Positions 1 to 9,665 are shown, counted from the stretch's first letter. The stretch: DNA of 64,000 nt from Petrolisthes cinctipes (GCA_033782935.1 JAWQEG010000292.1:1112001-1176000); one strand, 5' to 3'. The notes: generated by a model not told the origin, from the letters alone. A program made the numbers and translations.

Positions 1-306
1 AATTCAGGCCCAAAACATGCTGAAAATCGATATTTTTGGTGACCAAAGTCAATATGTGCATGTATCTTCTGTACCCGTTTATATCTCAAATTCAGGCTCA
101 AAACACCCGAAAATTCAATATTTTGGGGTCCCAGAAGCAATCTGTACATGCCTACTCAGTGCTAGAATATTTTCAAAATATAGGCTAAAAACATGCTAAA
201 AATCGATCTTTTAGGTGCCAAAAAGTCGATATCTCAAATTCAGTCCAAAAACACCCGAAAATTCGATATTTAGGGGTCCCAGAAGCGATCTGTACATGCC
301 TACTCC
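1..306 (+). repeat. Partial P trimer at left edge (B1 remainder plus C1)
   Basis: Positions 1-158 are a truncated B1 monomer of the ggtgaccaaag sub-variant. Positions 159-306 are a 148-bp C1 monomer. The truncation is the window edge, not a biological break. The next monomer starts unusually with attttag at 307. Confidence 0.9.
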
Positions 307-1314
307 ATTTTAGAGTATTTTCAAAATACATGCTGAAAACATACTGAAAATCGATCTTTTAGGTGCACAAAAGTCGATATGTGCATGCATCTTCAGTACC
401 CGTTTATATCTCAAATTCAGGCTCAAAACACCCGAAAAATCAATATTTTGGGGTCCCAGAAGCAATCTGTACATGCCTACTCAGTGTTAGAGTATTTTCA
501 AAATACAGGCCCAAAACATGCTGAAAATCGATATTTTAGATGCCCAAAGTCAATATGTGCATGTATCTTCTGTACCCGTTTATATCTCAATTTCAGGCTC
601 AAAACACCCGAAATTTCAATATTTTGGGGTCCCAGAAGCAATCTGTTCATGCCTACACAGTGCTAGAATATTTTCAAAATATAGGCTAAAAACATGCTAA
701 ATTAAATCGACATTTTAGGTGCCAAAAAATCGATATCTCAAATTCAGTCCCAAAACACCCGAAAATTCGATATTTAGAGGTCCCAGAAGGTATCTGTACA
801 TGCCTACTCCGTGTTAGAGTATTTTCAAAATACATGCTCAAAACATACTGAAAATCGATCTTTTAGGTGCACAAAAGTCGATTTGTGCATGTATCTTCAG
901 GACCCGTTTATATCTCAAATTCAGGCTCAAAACACCCGAAAATTCAATATTTTGGGGTCCCAGAAGCAATCTGTACATGCCTACTCAGTGTTAGAGTATT
1001 TTCAAAATACAGGCCCAAAACATGCTGAAAATCGATATTTTAGATGCCCAAAGTCAATATGTGCATGTATCTTCTGTACCCGTTTATATCTCAAATTCAG
1101 GCTCAAAACACCCGAAAATTCAATATTTTGGGGTCCCAGAAGCAATCTGTACATGCCTACACAGTGCTAGAATATTTTTAAAATATAGGCTAAAAACATG
1201 CTAAATTAAATCGACATTTTAGGTGCCAAAAAATCGATATCTCAAATTCAGTCCCAAAACACCCGAAAATTCGATATTTAGAGGTCCCAGAAGGTATCTG
1301 TACATGCCTACTCC

Positions 1315-1491
1315 GTGTTAGAGTATTTTCAAAATACAGGCCAAAAACATACTGAAAATCGATCTTTTAGGTGCCCAAAAGTCGATATGTGCATGCATCT
1401 TCTGTACCCGTTTATATCTCAAATTCTGGCCCTAAACACCCGAAAATTCGATATTTTGGTGTCCCAGAAGCGATCTGTACATGCCTACTCC
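1315..1491 (+). repeat. Monomer class A, subtype Ap (exemplar, 177 bp)
   Basis: Ap is recognised by aaaatacaggccaaaaac near its start, tgcccaaaagtcgatatg, cttctgtacccg, then ttctggccctaaacaccc, and an end reading agaagcgatctgtac. It is 177 bp, measured from its GTG to the GTG of the next monomer at 1492. It opens the P trimer and is usually followed by a B1 monomer. Other clean copies start at 2821, 3821, 4821, 7160, 17510, 30296 and 57555. A subset (2821, 8165, 9991, 13357, 34807) shares catacagaaaatcgatcatt in place of catactgaaaatcgatcttt, a useful lineage marker. Confidence 0.93.
1323..1337. other. Perfect 15-nt dyad at the monomer start (exemplar)
   Basis: The sequence gtattttcaaaatac is a perfect inverted repeat: 7 bp, a single central base, then 7 bp. 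It occurs at the same place, 8 bases after the GTG, in most A and B2 monomers. C monomers carry atattttcaaaatat at the equivalent place (for example 3681-3695), also perfect, with both outer bases changed together. B1 copies read gtattttcaaaattc and break one pair. A cruciform or protein-binding role is possible but not shown. Confidence 0.7.
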
Positions 1492-1515
1492 GTGTTAGAG
1501 TATTTTCAAAATTCA
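1339..1515 (+). repeat. Internal duplication: two ~88-bp half-units inside one monomer
   Basis: Positions 1339-1427 (89 bp) and 1428-1515 (88 bp) can be laid side by side from their shared ggcc. The parallel elements, in order, are aaaaacatac / ctaaacaccc, gaaaatcgatctttt / gaaaattcgatatttt, aggtgcccaaaag / ggtgtcccagaag, cgatatgtgcatgc / cgatctgtacatgcc, and tttatatctcaaattc / gagtattttcaaaattc. By eye the halves match at roughly 60-65 percent of positions. The next monomer repeats the pattern at 1516. The monomer is therefore probably an old dimer of an 88-bp unit. Confidence 0.8.
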
Positions 1516-1667
1516 GGCCCAAAACATGCTGAAAATCGATATTTTTGGTGCCCAAAGTCAATATGTGCATGTATCTTCTGTACCCGTTTATATCTTAAAT
1601 TCAGGCTCAAAACACCCGAAAATTCAATATTTTGGGGTCCCAGAAGCAATCTGTACATGCCTACTCA
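1492..1667 (+). repeat. Monomer class B, subtype B1 (exemplar, 176 bp)
   Basis: B1 starts gtgttagagtattttcaaaa and continues ttcaggcccaaaacatgctg, then cgatatttttggtgcccaaa and gtcaatatgtgcatgtatc. It is one base shorter than A because the run before gtc has three A residues instead of four. A sub-variant reads ggtgaccaaag (2042, 3998, 4998, 7838, 18687, 40975 and others). A second sub-variant reads gcccaagacatg (3010, 6030, 16566, 19720, 23874 region and others). B1 follows Ap and precedes C1 in P trimers. Confidence 0.92.
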
Positions 1668-1815
1668 GAGCTAGAATATTTTAAAAATATAAGCTAAAAA
1701 CATGCTAAAAATCGATCTTTTAGGTGCCAAAAAGTCGATATCTCAAATTCAGTCCCAAAACACCCGAAAATTCGATATATAGGGGTCCCAGAAGCGATCT
1801 GTACATGCCTACTCC
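1668..1815 (+). repeat. Monomer class C, subtype C1 (exemplar, 148 bp)
   Basis: C1 starts gtgctagaatattttc (gagctag in this copy), continues aggctaaaaacatgctaaa, then cgatcttttaggtgccaaaa, agtcgatatctcaaattcag and gatatttaggggtcccagaa. Aligned with monomer A it lacks one contiguous 29-bp block between gatat and ctcaaattc; 177 minus 29 gives exactly 148. It closes the P trimer. Confidence 0.92.
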
Positions 1816-2820
1816 GTGTTAGAGTATTTTCAAAATACATGCTCAAAACGTACTGAAAATCGATCTTTTAGGTGCACAAAAGTCGATATGTGCATGCATC
1901 TTCAGTACCCGTTTATATCTCAAATTCAGGCTCAAAACACCCGAAAATTCGATATTTTGGGGTCCCAGAAGCAATCTGTACATGCCTACTCAGTGTTAGA
2001 GTATTTTCAAAATTCAGGCCCAAAACATGCTGAAAATCGATATTTTTGGTGACCAAAGTCAATATGTGCATGTATCTTCTGTACCCGTTTATATCTCAAA
2101 TTCAGGCTCAAAACACCCGAAAATTCAATATTTTGGGGTCCCAGAAGCAATCTGTACATGCCTACACAGTGCTAGAATATTTTCAAAATATAGGCTAAAA
2201 ACATGCTAAATTAAATCGACATTTTAGGTGCCAAAAAATCGATATCTCAAATTCAGTCCCAAAACACCCGAAAATTCGATATTTAGAGGTCCCTCAAGGT
2301 ATCTGTACATGCCTACTCCGTGTTAGAGTATTTTCAAAATACATGCTCAAAACATACTGAAAATCGATCTTTTAGTTGCACAAAAGTCGATATGTGCATG
2401 AATCTTTAGTACCCGTTTATATCTCAAATTCAGGCTCAAAACACCCGAAAATTCGATATTTTGGGGTCCCAGAAGCAATCTGTACATGCCTACTCAGTGT
2501 TAGAGTATTTTCAAAATACAGGCCTAAAACATGCTGAAAATCGATATTTTAGATGCCCAAAGTCAATATGTGCATGTATCTTCTGTACCCGTTTATATCT
2601 CAAATTCAGGCTCAAAACACCCGAAAATTCAATATTTTGGGGTCCCAGAAGCAATCTGTATATGCCTACACAGTGCTAGAATATTTTCAAAATATAGGCT
2701 AAAAACATGCTAAAAATCGACATTTTAGGTGCCAAATAATCGATATCTCAAATTCAGTCCCAAAACACCCGAAAATTCGATATTTAGAGGTCCCAGAAGG
2801 TATCTGTACATGCCTACTCC

Positions 2821-3321
2821 GTGTTAGAGTATTTTCAAAATACAGGCCAAAAACATACAGAAAATCGATCATTTAGGTGCCCAAAAGTCGATATGTGCAT
2901 GCATCTTCTGTACCCGTTTATATCTCAAATTCTGGCCCTAAACACCCGAAAATTCGATATTTTGGGGTCCCAGAAGCGATCTGTACATGCCTACTCCGTG
3001 TTAGAGTATTTTCAAAATTCAGGCCCAAGACATGCTGAAAATCGATATTTTTGGTGCCCAAAGTCAATATGTGCATGTATCTTCTGTACCCGTTTATATC
3101 TCAAATTCAGGCTCAAAACACCCGAAAATTCAATATTTTGGGGTCCCAGAAGCAATCTGTACATGCCTACTCAGTGCTAGAATATTTTCAAAATATAGGC
3201 TAAAAACATGCTAAAAATCGATCTTTTAGGTGCCAAAAAGTCGATATCTCAAATTCAGTCCCAAAACACCCGAAAATTCGATATTTAGGGGTCCCAGAAG
3301 CGATCTGTACATGCCTACTCC
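2821..3321 (+). repeat. P trimer Ap-B1-C1 (exemplar, 501 bp)
   Basis: This trimer consists of Ap 2821-2997 (177 bp), B1 2998-3173 (176 bp) and C1 3174-3321 (148 bp). It is one of the two building blocks of the hexamer HOR. This copy carries the catacagaaaatcgatcatt marker shared with 8165, 9991, 13357 and 34807. Confidence 0.92.
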
Positions 3322-3820
3322 GTGTTAGAGTATTTTCAAAATACATGCTCTAAACATACTGAAAATCGATCTTTTAGGTGCACAAAAGTCGATATGTGCA
3401 TGCATCTTCAGTACCCGTTTATATCTCAAATTCAGGCTAAAAACACCCGAAAATTCAATATTTTGGGGTCCCACAAGCAATCTGTACATATACTCCGTGT
3501 TAGAGTATTTTCAAAATACAGGCCCAAAACATGCTGAAAATCGATATTTTAGATGCCCAAAGTCAATATGTGCATGTATCTTCTGTACCCGTTTATATCT
3601 CAAATTCAGGCTCAAAACACCCGAAAATTCAATATTTTGGGGTCCCAGAAGCAATCTGTACATGCCTACACAGTGCTAGAATATTTTCAAAATATAGGCT
3701 AAAAACATGCTAAAAATCGACATTTTAGGTGCCAAAAAATCGATATCTCGAATTCAGTCGCAAAACACCCGAAAATTCGATATTTAGAGGTCCCAGAAGG
3801 TATCTGTACATGCCTACTCC
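3322..3820 (+). repeat. T trimer At-B2-C2 (exemplar, 499 bp)
   Basis: This trimer consists of At 3322-3496 (175 bp, catatactcc end), B2 3497-3672 (176 bp) and C2 3673-3820 (148 bp). T trimers are 499, 501, 502 or 504 bp depending on the 2-bp loss in At and the 3-bp insertion in C2a. Confidence 0.92.
3673..3820 (+). repeat. Monomer class C, subtype C2 (exemplar, 148 bp)
   Basis: C2 is distinguished from C1 by aaatcgacattttaggtgcc, aaaaaatcgatatctc, gatatttagaggtcccagaa and aggtatctgtac. It has the same 29-bp loss as C1. This copy carries tctcgaattcagtcgc, a marker of a sub-lineage found between about 3.7 and 37.8 kb. Copies to the right of about 48.3 kb instead read gatatatcaaattcag. Confidence 0.92.
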
Positions 3821-5321
3821 GTGTTAGAGTATTTTCAAAATACAGGCCAAAAACATACTGAAAATCGATCTTTTAGGTGCCCAAAAGTCGATATGTGCAT
3901 GCATCTTCTGTACCCGTTTATATCTCAAATTCTGGCCCTAAACACCCGAAAATTCGATATTTTGGGGTCCCAGAAGCGATCTGTACATGCCTACTCCGTG
4001 TTAGAGTATTTTCAAAATTCAGGCCCAAAACATGCTGAAAATCGATATTTTTGGTGACCAAAGTCAATATGTGCATGTATCTTCTGTACCCGTTTATATC
4101 TCAAATTCAGGCTCAAAACACCCGAAAATTCAAAATTTTGGGGTCCCAGAAGCAATCTGTACATGCCTACTCAGTGCTAGAATATTTTCAAAATATAGGC
4201 TAAAAACATGCTAAAAATCGATCTTTTAGGTGCCAAAAAGTCGATATCTCAAATTCAGTCCCAAAACACCCGAAAATTCGATATTAAGGGGTCCCAGAAG
4301 CGATCTGTACATGCCTACTCCGTGTTAGAGTATTTTCAAAATACATGCTCTAAACATACTGAAAATCGATCTTTTAGGTGCACAAAAGTCGATATGTGCA
4401 TGCATCTTCAGTACCTGTTTATATCTCAAATTCAGGCTCAAAACACCCGAAAATTCAATATTTTAGGGTCCCACAAGCAATCTGTACATATACTCCGTGT
4501 TAGAGTATTTTCAAAATACAGGCCCAAAACATGCTGAAAATCGATATTTTAGATGCCCAAAGTCAATATGTGCATGTATCTTCTGTACCCGTTTATATCT
4601 CAAATTCAGGCTCAAAACACCCGAAAATTCAATATTTTGGGGTCCCAGAAGCAATCTGTACATGCCTACACAGTGCTAGAATATTTTCAAAATATAGGCT
4701 AAAAACATGCTAAAAATCGACATTTTAGGTGCCAAAAAATCGATATCTCGAATTCAGTCGCAAAACACCCGAAAATTCGATATTTAGAGGTCCCAGAAGG
4801 TATCTGTACATGCCTACTCCGTGTTAGAGTATTTTCAAAATACAGGCCAAAAACATACTGAAAATCGATCTTTTAGGTGCCCAAAAGTCGATATGTGCAT
4901 GCATCTTCTGTACCCGTTTATATCTCAAATTCTGGCCCTAAACACCCGAAAATTCGATATTTTGGGGTCCCAGAAGCGATCTGTACATGCCTACTCCGTG
5001 TTAGAGTATTTTCAAAATTCAGGCCCAAAACATGCTGAAAATCGATATTTTTGGTGACCAAAGTCAATATGTGCATGTATCTTCTGTACCCGTTTATATC
5101 TCAAATTCAGGCTCAAAACACCCGAAAATTCAAAATTTTGGGGTCCCAGAAGCAATCTGTACATGCCTACTCAGTGCTAGAATATTTTCAAAATATAGGC
5201 TAAAAACATGCTAAAAATCGATCTTTTAGGTGCCAAAAAGTCGATATCTCAAATTCAGTCCAAAAACACCCGAAAATTCGATATTTAGGGGTCCCAGAAG
5301 CGATCTGTACATGCCTACTCC

Positions 5322-5498
5322 GTGTTAGAGTATTTTCAAAATACATGCTCAAAACATACTGAAAATCGATCTTTTAGGTGCACAAAAGTCGATATGTGCA
5401 TGCATCTTCAGTACCCGTTTATATCTCAAATTCAGGCTCAAAACACCCGAAAATTCAATATTTTGGGGTCCCAGAAGCAATCTGTACATGCCTACTCA
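5322..5498 (+). repeat. Monomer class A, subtype At (exemplar, 177 bp)
   Basis: At differs from Ap by atacatgctcaaaacatac near the start, tgcacaaaagtcgatatg, cttcagtacccg, ttcaggctcaaaacaccc, and an end reading agaagcaatctgtac. It opens the T trimer and normally precedes a B2 monomer. Many copies (3322, 4322, 8666, 16863, 20016, 21164, 30797, 37301 and others) end in tgtacatatactc instead of tgtacatgcctactc. This 2-bp loss makes them 175 bp long and accounts for trimers of 499 bp. Confidence 0.93.
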
Positions 5499-5674
5499 GT
5501 GTTAGAGTATTTTCAAAATACAGGCCTAAATCATGCTGAAAATCGATATTTTAGATGCCCAAAGTCAATATGTGCATGTATCTTCTGTACCCGTTTATAT
5601 CTCAATTTCAGGCTCAAAACACCCGAAAATTCAATATTTTGGGGTCCCAGAAGCAATCTGTACATGCCTACACA
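5499..5674 (+). repeat. Monomer class B, subtype B2 (exemplar, 176 bp)
   Basis: B2 has aaaatacaggcccaaaac (or cctaaaac) at its start, then cgatattttagatgcccaaa and gtcaatatgtgcatgtatc, and ends catgcctacacagtgctag. The agatgccc block separates it cleanly from B1 (tggtgccc). It follows At and precedes C2 in T trimers. Several copies carry tctcaatttcagg in place of tctcaaattcagg (587, 5602, 16138, 22442, 36577, 38582, 42407, 44912). Confidence 0.92.
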
Positions 5675-5825
5675 GTGCTAGAATATTTTCAAAATATAGG
5701 CTAAAAACATGCTAAATTAAATCGACATTTTAGGTGCCAAAAAATCGATATCTCAAATTCAGTCCCAAAACACCCGAAAATTCGATATTTAGAGGTCCCA
5801 GAAGGTATCTGTACATGCCTACTCC
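5675..5825 (+). repeat. Monomer class C, subtype C2a with 3-bp insertion (exemplar, 151 bp)
   Basis: This copy reads catgctaaattaaatcgac where other C2 copies read catgctaaaaatcgac, adding 3 bp and giving 504-bp trimers. The same insertion occurs near 697, 1201, 2208, 7051, 8051 (as cttaatta), 11234, 11737, 12742, 16247, 19402, 22556, 25882, 29036, 32189, 34196, 36688, 38693, 42517 and 45026. I saw none beyond about 45.1 kb. Confidence 0.9.
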
Positions 5826-6330
5826 GTGTTAGAGTATTTTCAAAATACATGCTCAAAACATACTGAAAATCGATCTTTTAGGTGCACAAAAGTCGATATG
5901 TGCATGCATCTTCAGTACCCGTTTATATCTCAAATTCTAGCCCTAAACACCCGAAAATTCAATATTTTGGGGTCCCAGAAGCAATCTGTACATGCCTACT
6001 CCGTGTTAGAGTATTTTCAAAATTCAGGCCCAAGACATGCTGAAAATCGATATTTTTGGTGCCCAAAGTCAATATGTGCATGTATCTTCTGTACCCGTTT
6101 ATATCTCAAATTCAGGCTCAAAACACCCGAAAATTCAATATTTTGGGGTCCCAGAAGCAATCTGTAGATGCCTACTCAGTGCTAGAATATTTTCAAAATA
6201 TAAGCTAAATTTAAACATGCTAAAAATCGATCTTTTAGGTGCCAAAAAGTCGATATCTCAAATTCAGTCCCAAAACACCCGAAAATTCGATATATAGGGG
6301 TCCCAGAAGCGATCTGTACATGCCTACTCC

Positions 6331-6655
6331 GTGTTAGAGTATTTTCAAAATACAGGCCAAAAACATACTGAAAATCGATCTTTTAGGTGCCCAAAAGTCG
6401 ATATGTGCATGTATCTTCTGTACCCGTTTATATCTCAAATTCGGGCTCAAAACACCCGAAAATTCAATATTTTGGGGTCCCAGAAGCAATCTGTACATGC
6501 CTACTCAGTGCTAGAATATTTTCAAAATATAGGCTAAAAACATGCTAAAAATCGATCTTTTAGGTGCCAAAAAGTCGATATCTCAAATTCAGTCCCAAAA
6601 CACCCGAAAATTCGATATTTAGGGGTCCCAGAAGCGATCTGTACATGCCTACTCC
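6331..6655 (+). repeat. A/B-hybrid plus C dimer (325 bp), trimer missing one monomer
   Basis: Monomer 6331-6507 (177 bp) starts as Ap (tacaggccaaaaacatactg, tgcccaaaag). From about 6405 it continues as B or At (tgcatgtatcttctg, ttcgggctcaaaac, caatattttgg). C1 at 6508-6655 follows directly. One 176-bp monomer has been removed by exchange inside the monomer. Confidence 0.85.
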
Positions 6656-7159
6656 GTGTTAGAGTATTTTCAAGATACATGCTCAAAACATACTGAAAAT
6701 AGATCTTTTAGGTGCATAAAAGTCGATATGTGCATGCATCTTCAGTACCCGTTTATATCTTAAATTCAGGCTCAAAACACCCGAAAATTCAATATTTTGG
6801 GGTCCCAGAAGCAATCTGTACATGCCTACTCAGTGTTAGAGTATTTTCAAAATACAGGCCCAAAACATGCTGAAAATCGATATTTTAGATGCCCAAAGTC
6901 AATATGTGCATGTATCTTCTGTACCCGTTTATATCTCAATTTCAGGCTCAAGACACCCGAAAATTCAATATTTTGGGGTCCCAGAAGCAATCTGTACATG
7001 CCTACACAGTGCTAGAATATTTTCAAAATATAGGCTAAAAACATGCTAAATTAAATCGACATTTTAGGTGCCAAAAAATCGATTTCTCAAATTCAGTCCC
7101 AAAACACCCGAAAATTCGATATTTAGAGGTCCCAGAAGGTATCTGTACATGCCTACTCC

Positions 7160-9164
7160 GTGTTAGAGTATTTTCAAAATACAGGCCAAAAACATACTGA
7201 AAATCGATCTTTTAGGTGCCCAAAAGTCGATATGTGCATGCATCTTCTGTACCCGTTTATATCTCAAATTCTGGCCCTAAACACCCGAAAATTCGATATT
7301 TTGGGGTCCCAGAAGCGATCTGTACATGCCTACTCCGTGTTAGAGTATTTTCAAAATTCAGGCCCAAAACATGCTGAAAATCGATATTTTTGGTGCCCAA
7401 AGTCAATATGTGCATGTATCTTCTGTACCCGTTTATATCTTAAATTCAGGCTCAAAACACCCGAAAATTCAATATTTTGGGGTCCCAGAAGCAATCTGTA
7501 CATGCCTACTCAGAGCTAGAATATTTTCAAAATATAAGCTAAAAACATGCTAAAAATCGATCTTTTAGGTGCCAAAAAGTCGATATCTCAAATTCAGTCC
7601 CAAAACACCCGAAAATTCGATATATAGGGGTCCCAGAAGCGATCTGTACATGCCTACTCCGTGTTAGAGTATTTTCAAAATACATGCTCAAAACATACTG
7701 AAAATCGATCTTTTAGGTGCACAAAAGTCGATATGTGCATGCATCTTCAGTACCCGTTTATATCTCAAATTCAGGCTCAAAACACCCGAAAATTCGATAT
7801 TTTGGGGTCCCAAAAGCAATCTGTACATGCCTACTCAGTGTTAGAGTATTTTCAAAATTCAGGCCCAAAACATGCTGAAAATCGATATTTTTGGTGACCA
7901 AAGTCAATATGTGCATGTATCTTCTGTACCCGTTTATATCTCAAATTCAGGCTCAAAACACCCGAAAATTCAATATTTTGGGGTCCCAGAAGCAATCTGT
8001 ACATGCCTACACAGTGCTAGAATATTTTCAAAATATAGGCTAAAAACATGCTTAATTAAATCGACATTTTAGGTGCCAAAAAATCGATATCTCAAATTCA
8101 GTCCCAAAACACCCGAAAATTCGATATTTAGAGGTCCCAGAAGGTATCTGTACATGCCTACTCCGTGTTAGAGTATTTTCAAAATACAGGCCAAAAACAT
8201 ACAGAAAATCGATCATTTAGGTGCCCAAAAGTCGATATGTGCATGCATCTTCTGTACCCGTTTATATCTCAAATTCTGGCCCTAAACACCCGAAAATTCG
8301 ATATTTTGGGGTCCCAGAAGCGATCTGTACATGCCTACTCCGTGTTAGAGTATTTTCAAAATTCAGGCCCAAAACATGCTGAAAATCGATATTTTTGGTG
8401 CCCAAAGTCAATATGTGCATGTATCTTCTGTACCCGTTTATATCTCAAATTCAGGCTCAAAACACCCGAAAATTCAATATTTTGGGGTCCCAGAAGCAAT
8501 CTGTACATGCCTACTCAGTGCTAGAATATTTTCAAAATATAGGCTAAAAACATGCTAAAAATCGATCTTTTAGGTGCCAAAAAGTCGATATCTCAAATTC
8601 AGTCCCAAAACACCCGAAAATTCGATATTTAGGGGTCCCAGAAGCGATCTGTACATGCCTACTCCGTGTTAGAGTATTTTCAAAATACATGCTCAAAACA
8701 TACTGAAAATCGATCTTTTAGGTGCACAAAAGTCGATATGTGCATGCATCTTCAGTACCCGTTTATATCTCAAATTCAGGCTCAAAACACCCGAAAATTC
8801 AATATTTTGGGGTCCCACAAGCAATCTGTACATATACTCAGTGTTAGAGTATTTTCAAAATACAGGCCCAAAACATGCTGAAAATCGATATTTTAGATGC
8901 CCAAAGTCAATATGTGCATGTATCTTCTGTACCCGTTTATATCTCAAATTCAGGCTCAAAACACCCGAAAATTCAATATTTTGGGGTCCCAGAAGCAATC
9001 TGTACATGCCTACACAGTGCTAGAATATTTTCAAAATATAGGCTAAAAACATGCTAAAAATCGACATTTTAGGTGCCAAAAAATCGATATCTCAAATTCA
9101 GTCCCAAAACACCCGAAAATTCGATATTTAGAGGTCCCAGAAGGTATCTGTACATGCCTACTCC
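7160..9164. repeat. Five-trimer block variant lacking one trimer
   Basis: Trimer starts are 7160, 7661, 8165 and 8666. The order matches the 2,506-bp block except that the T trimer carrying ccaaataatcg is missing. Relative to 33301-35806, the offset changes from 26,141 to 26,642 bp, a jump of exactly one 501-bp trimer. This is what a one-trimer unequal exchange would leave. Confidence 0.8.
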
Positions 9165-9665
9165 GTGTTAGAGTATTTTCAAAATACAGGCCAAAAACAT
9201 ACTGAAAATCGATCTTTTAGGTGCCCAAAAGTCGATATGTGCATGCATCTTCTGTACCCGTTTATATCTCAAATTCTGGCCCTAAACACCCGAAAATTCG
9301 ATATTTTGGGGTCCCAGAAGCGATCTGTACATGCCTACTCCGTGTTAGAGTATTTTCAAAATTCAGGCCCAGGACATGCTGAAAATCGATATTTTAGATG
9401 CCCAAAGTCAATATGTGCATGTATCTTCTGTACCCGTTTATATCTCAAATTCAGGCTCAAAACACCCGAAAATTCAATATTTTGGGGTCCCAGAAGCAAT
9501 CTGTACATGCCTACTCAGTGCTAGAATATTTTCAAAATATAGGCTAAAAACATGCTAAAAATCGATCTTTTAGGTGCCAAAAAGTCGATATCTCAAATTC
9601 AGTCCCAAAACACCCGAAAATTCGATATTTAGGGGTCCCAGAAGCGATCTGTACATGCCTACTCC

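Larger units (their letters stand above)
1315..3820. repeat. 2,506-bp five-trimer block, copy 1 of 3
   Basis: The block is P (tatcttaaattcagg, ctcagagctag), mixed At-B1-C2a, T (ctgtatatgcc, ccaaataatcg), P (catacagaaaatcgatcatt) and T. It recurs with the same trimer lengths at 11851-14356 and 33301-35806. A variant at 7160-9164 lacks the third trimer (501 bp). Confidence 0.85.
2821..4821 (+). repeat. Two tandem hexamer HOR units of 1,000 bp (P-T, P-T)
   Basis: Positions 2821-3820 and 3821-4820 are consecutive P-T hexamers of exactly 1,000 bp each. Further P units follow at 4821. Within each unit the P and T halves differ consistently at all subtype markers, while copies 1,000 bp apart are nearly identical. 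That makes the hexamer, rather than the trimer, the local homogenisation unit here. Confidence 0.88.

Noticed and set aside
1330..1427. Promoter or terminator-like elements (tatat and T-rich stretches, the 7-1-7 dyad as a bacterial terminator)
   Set aside because: They recur in every monomer with no gene nearby, and the dyad is AT-rich without a following T-run typical of an intrinsic terminator.
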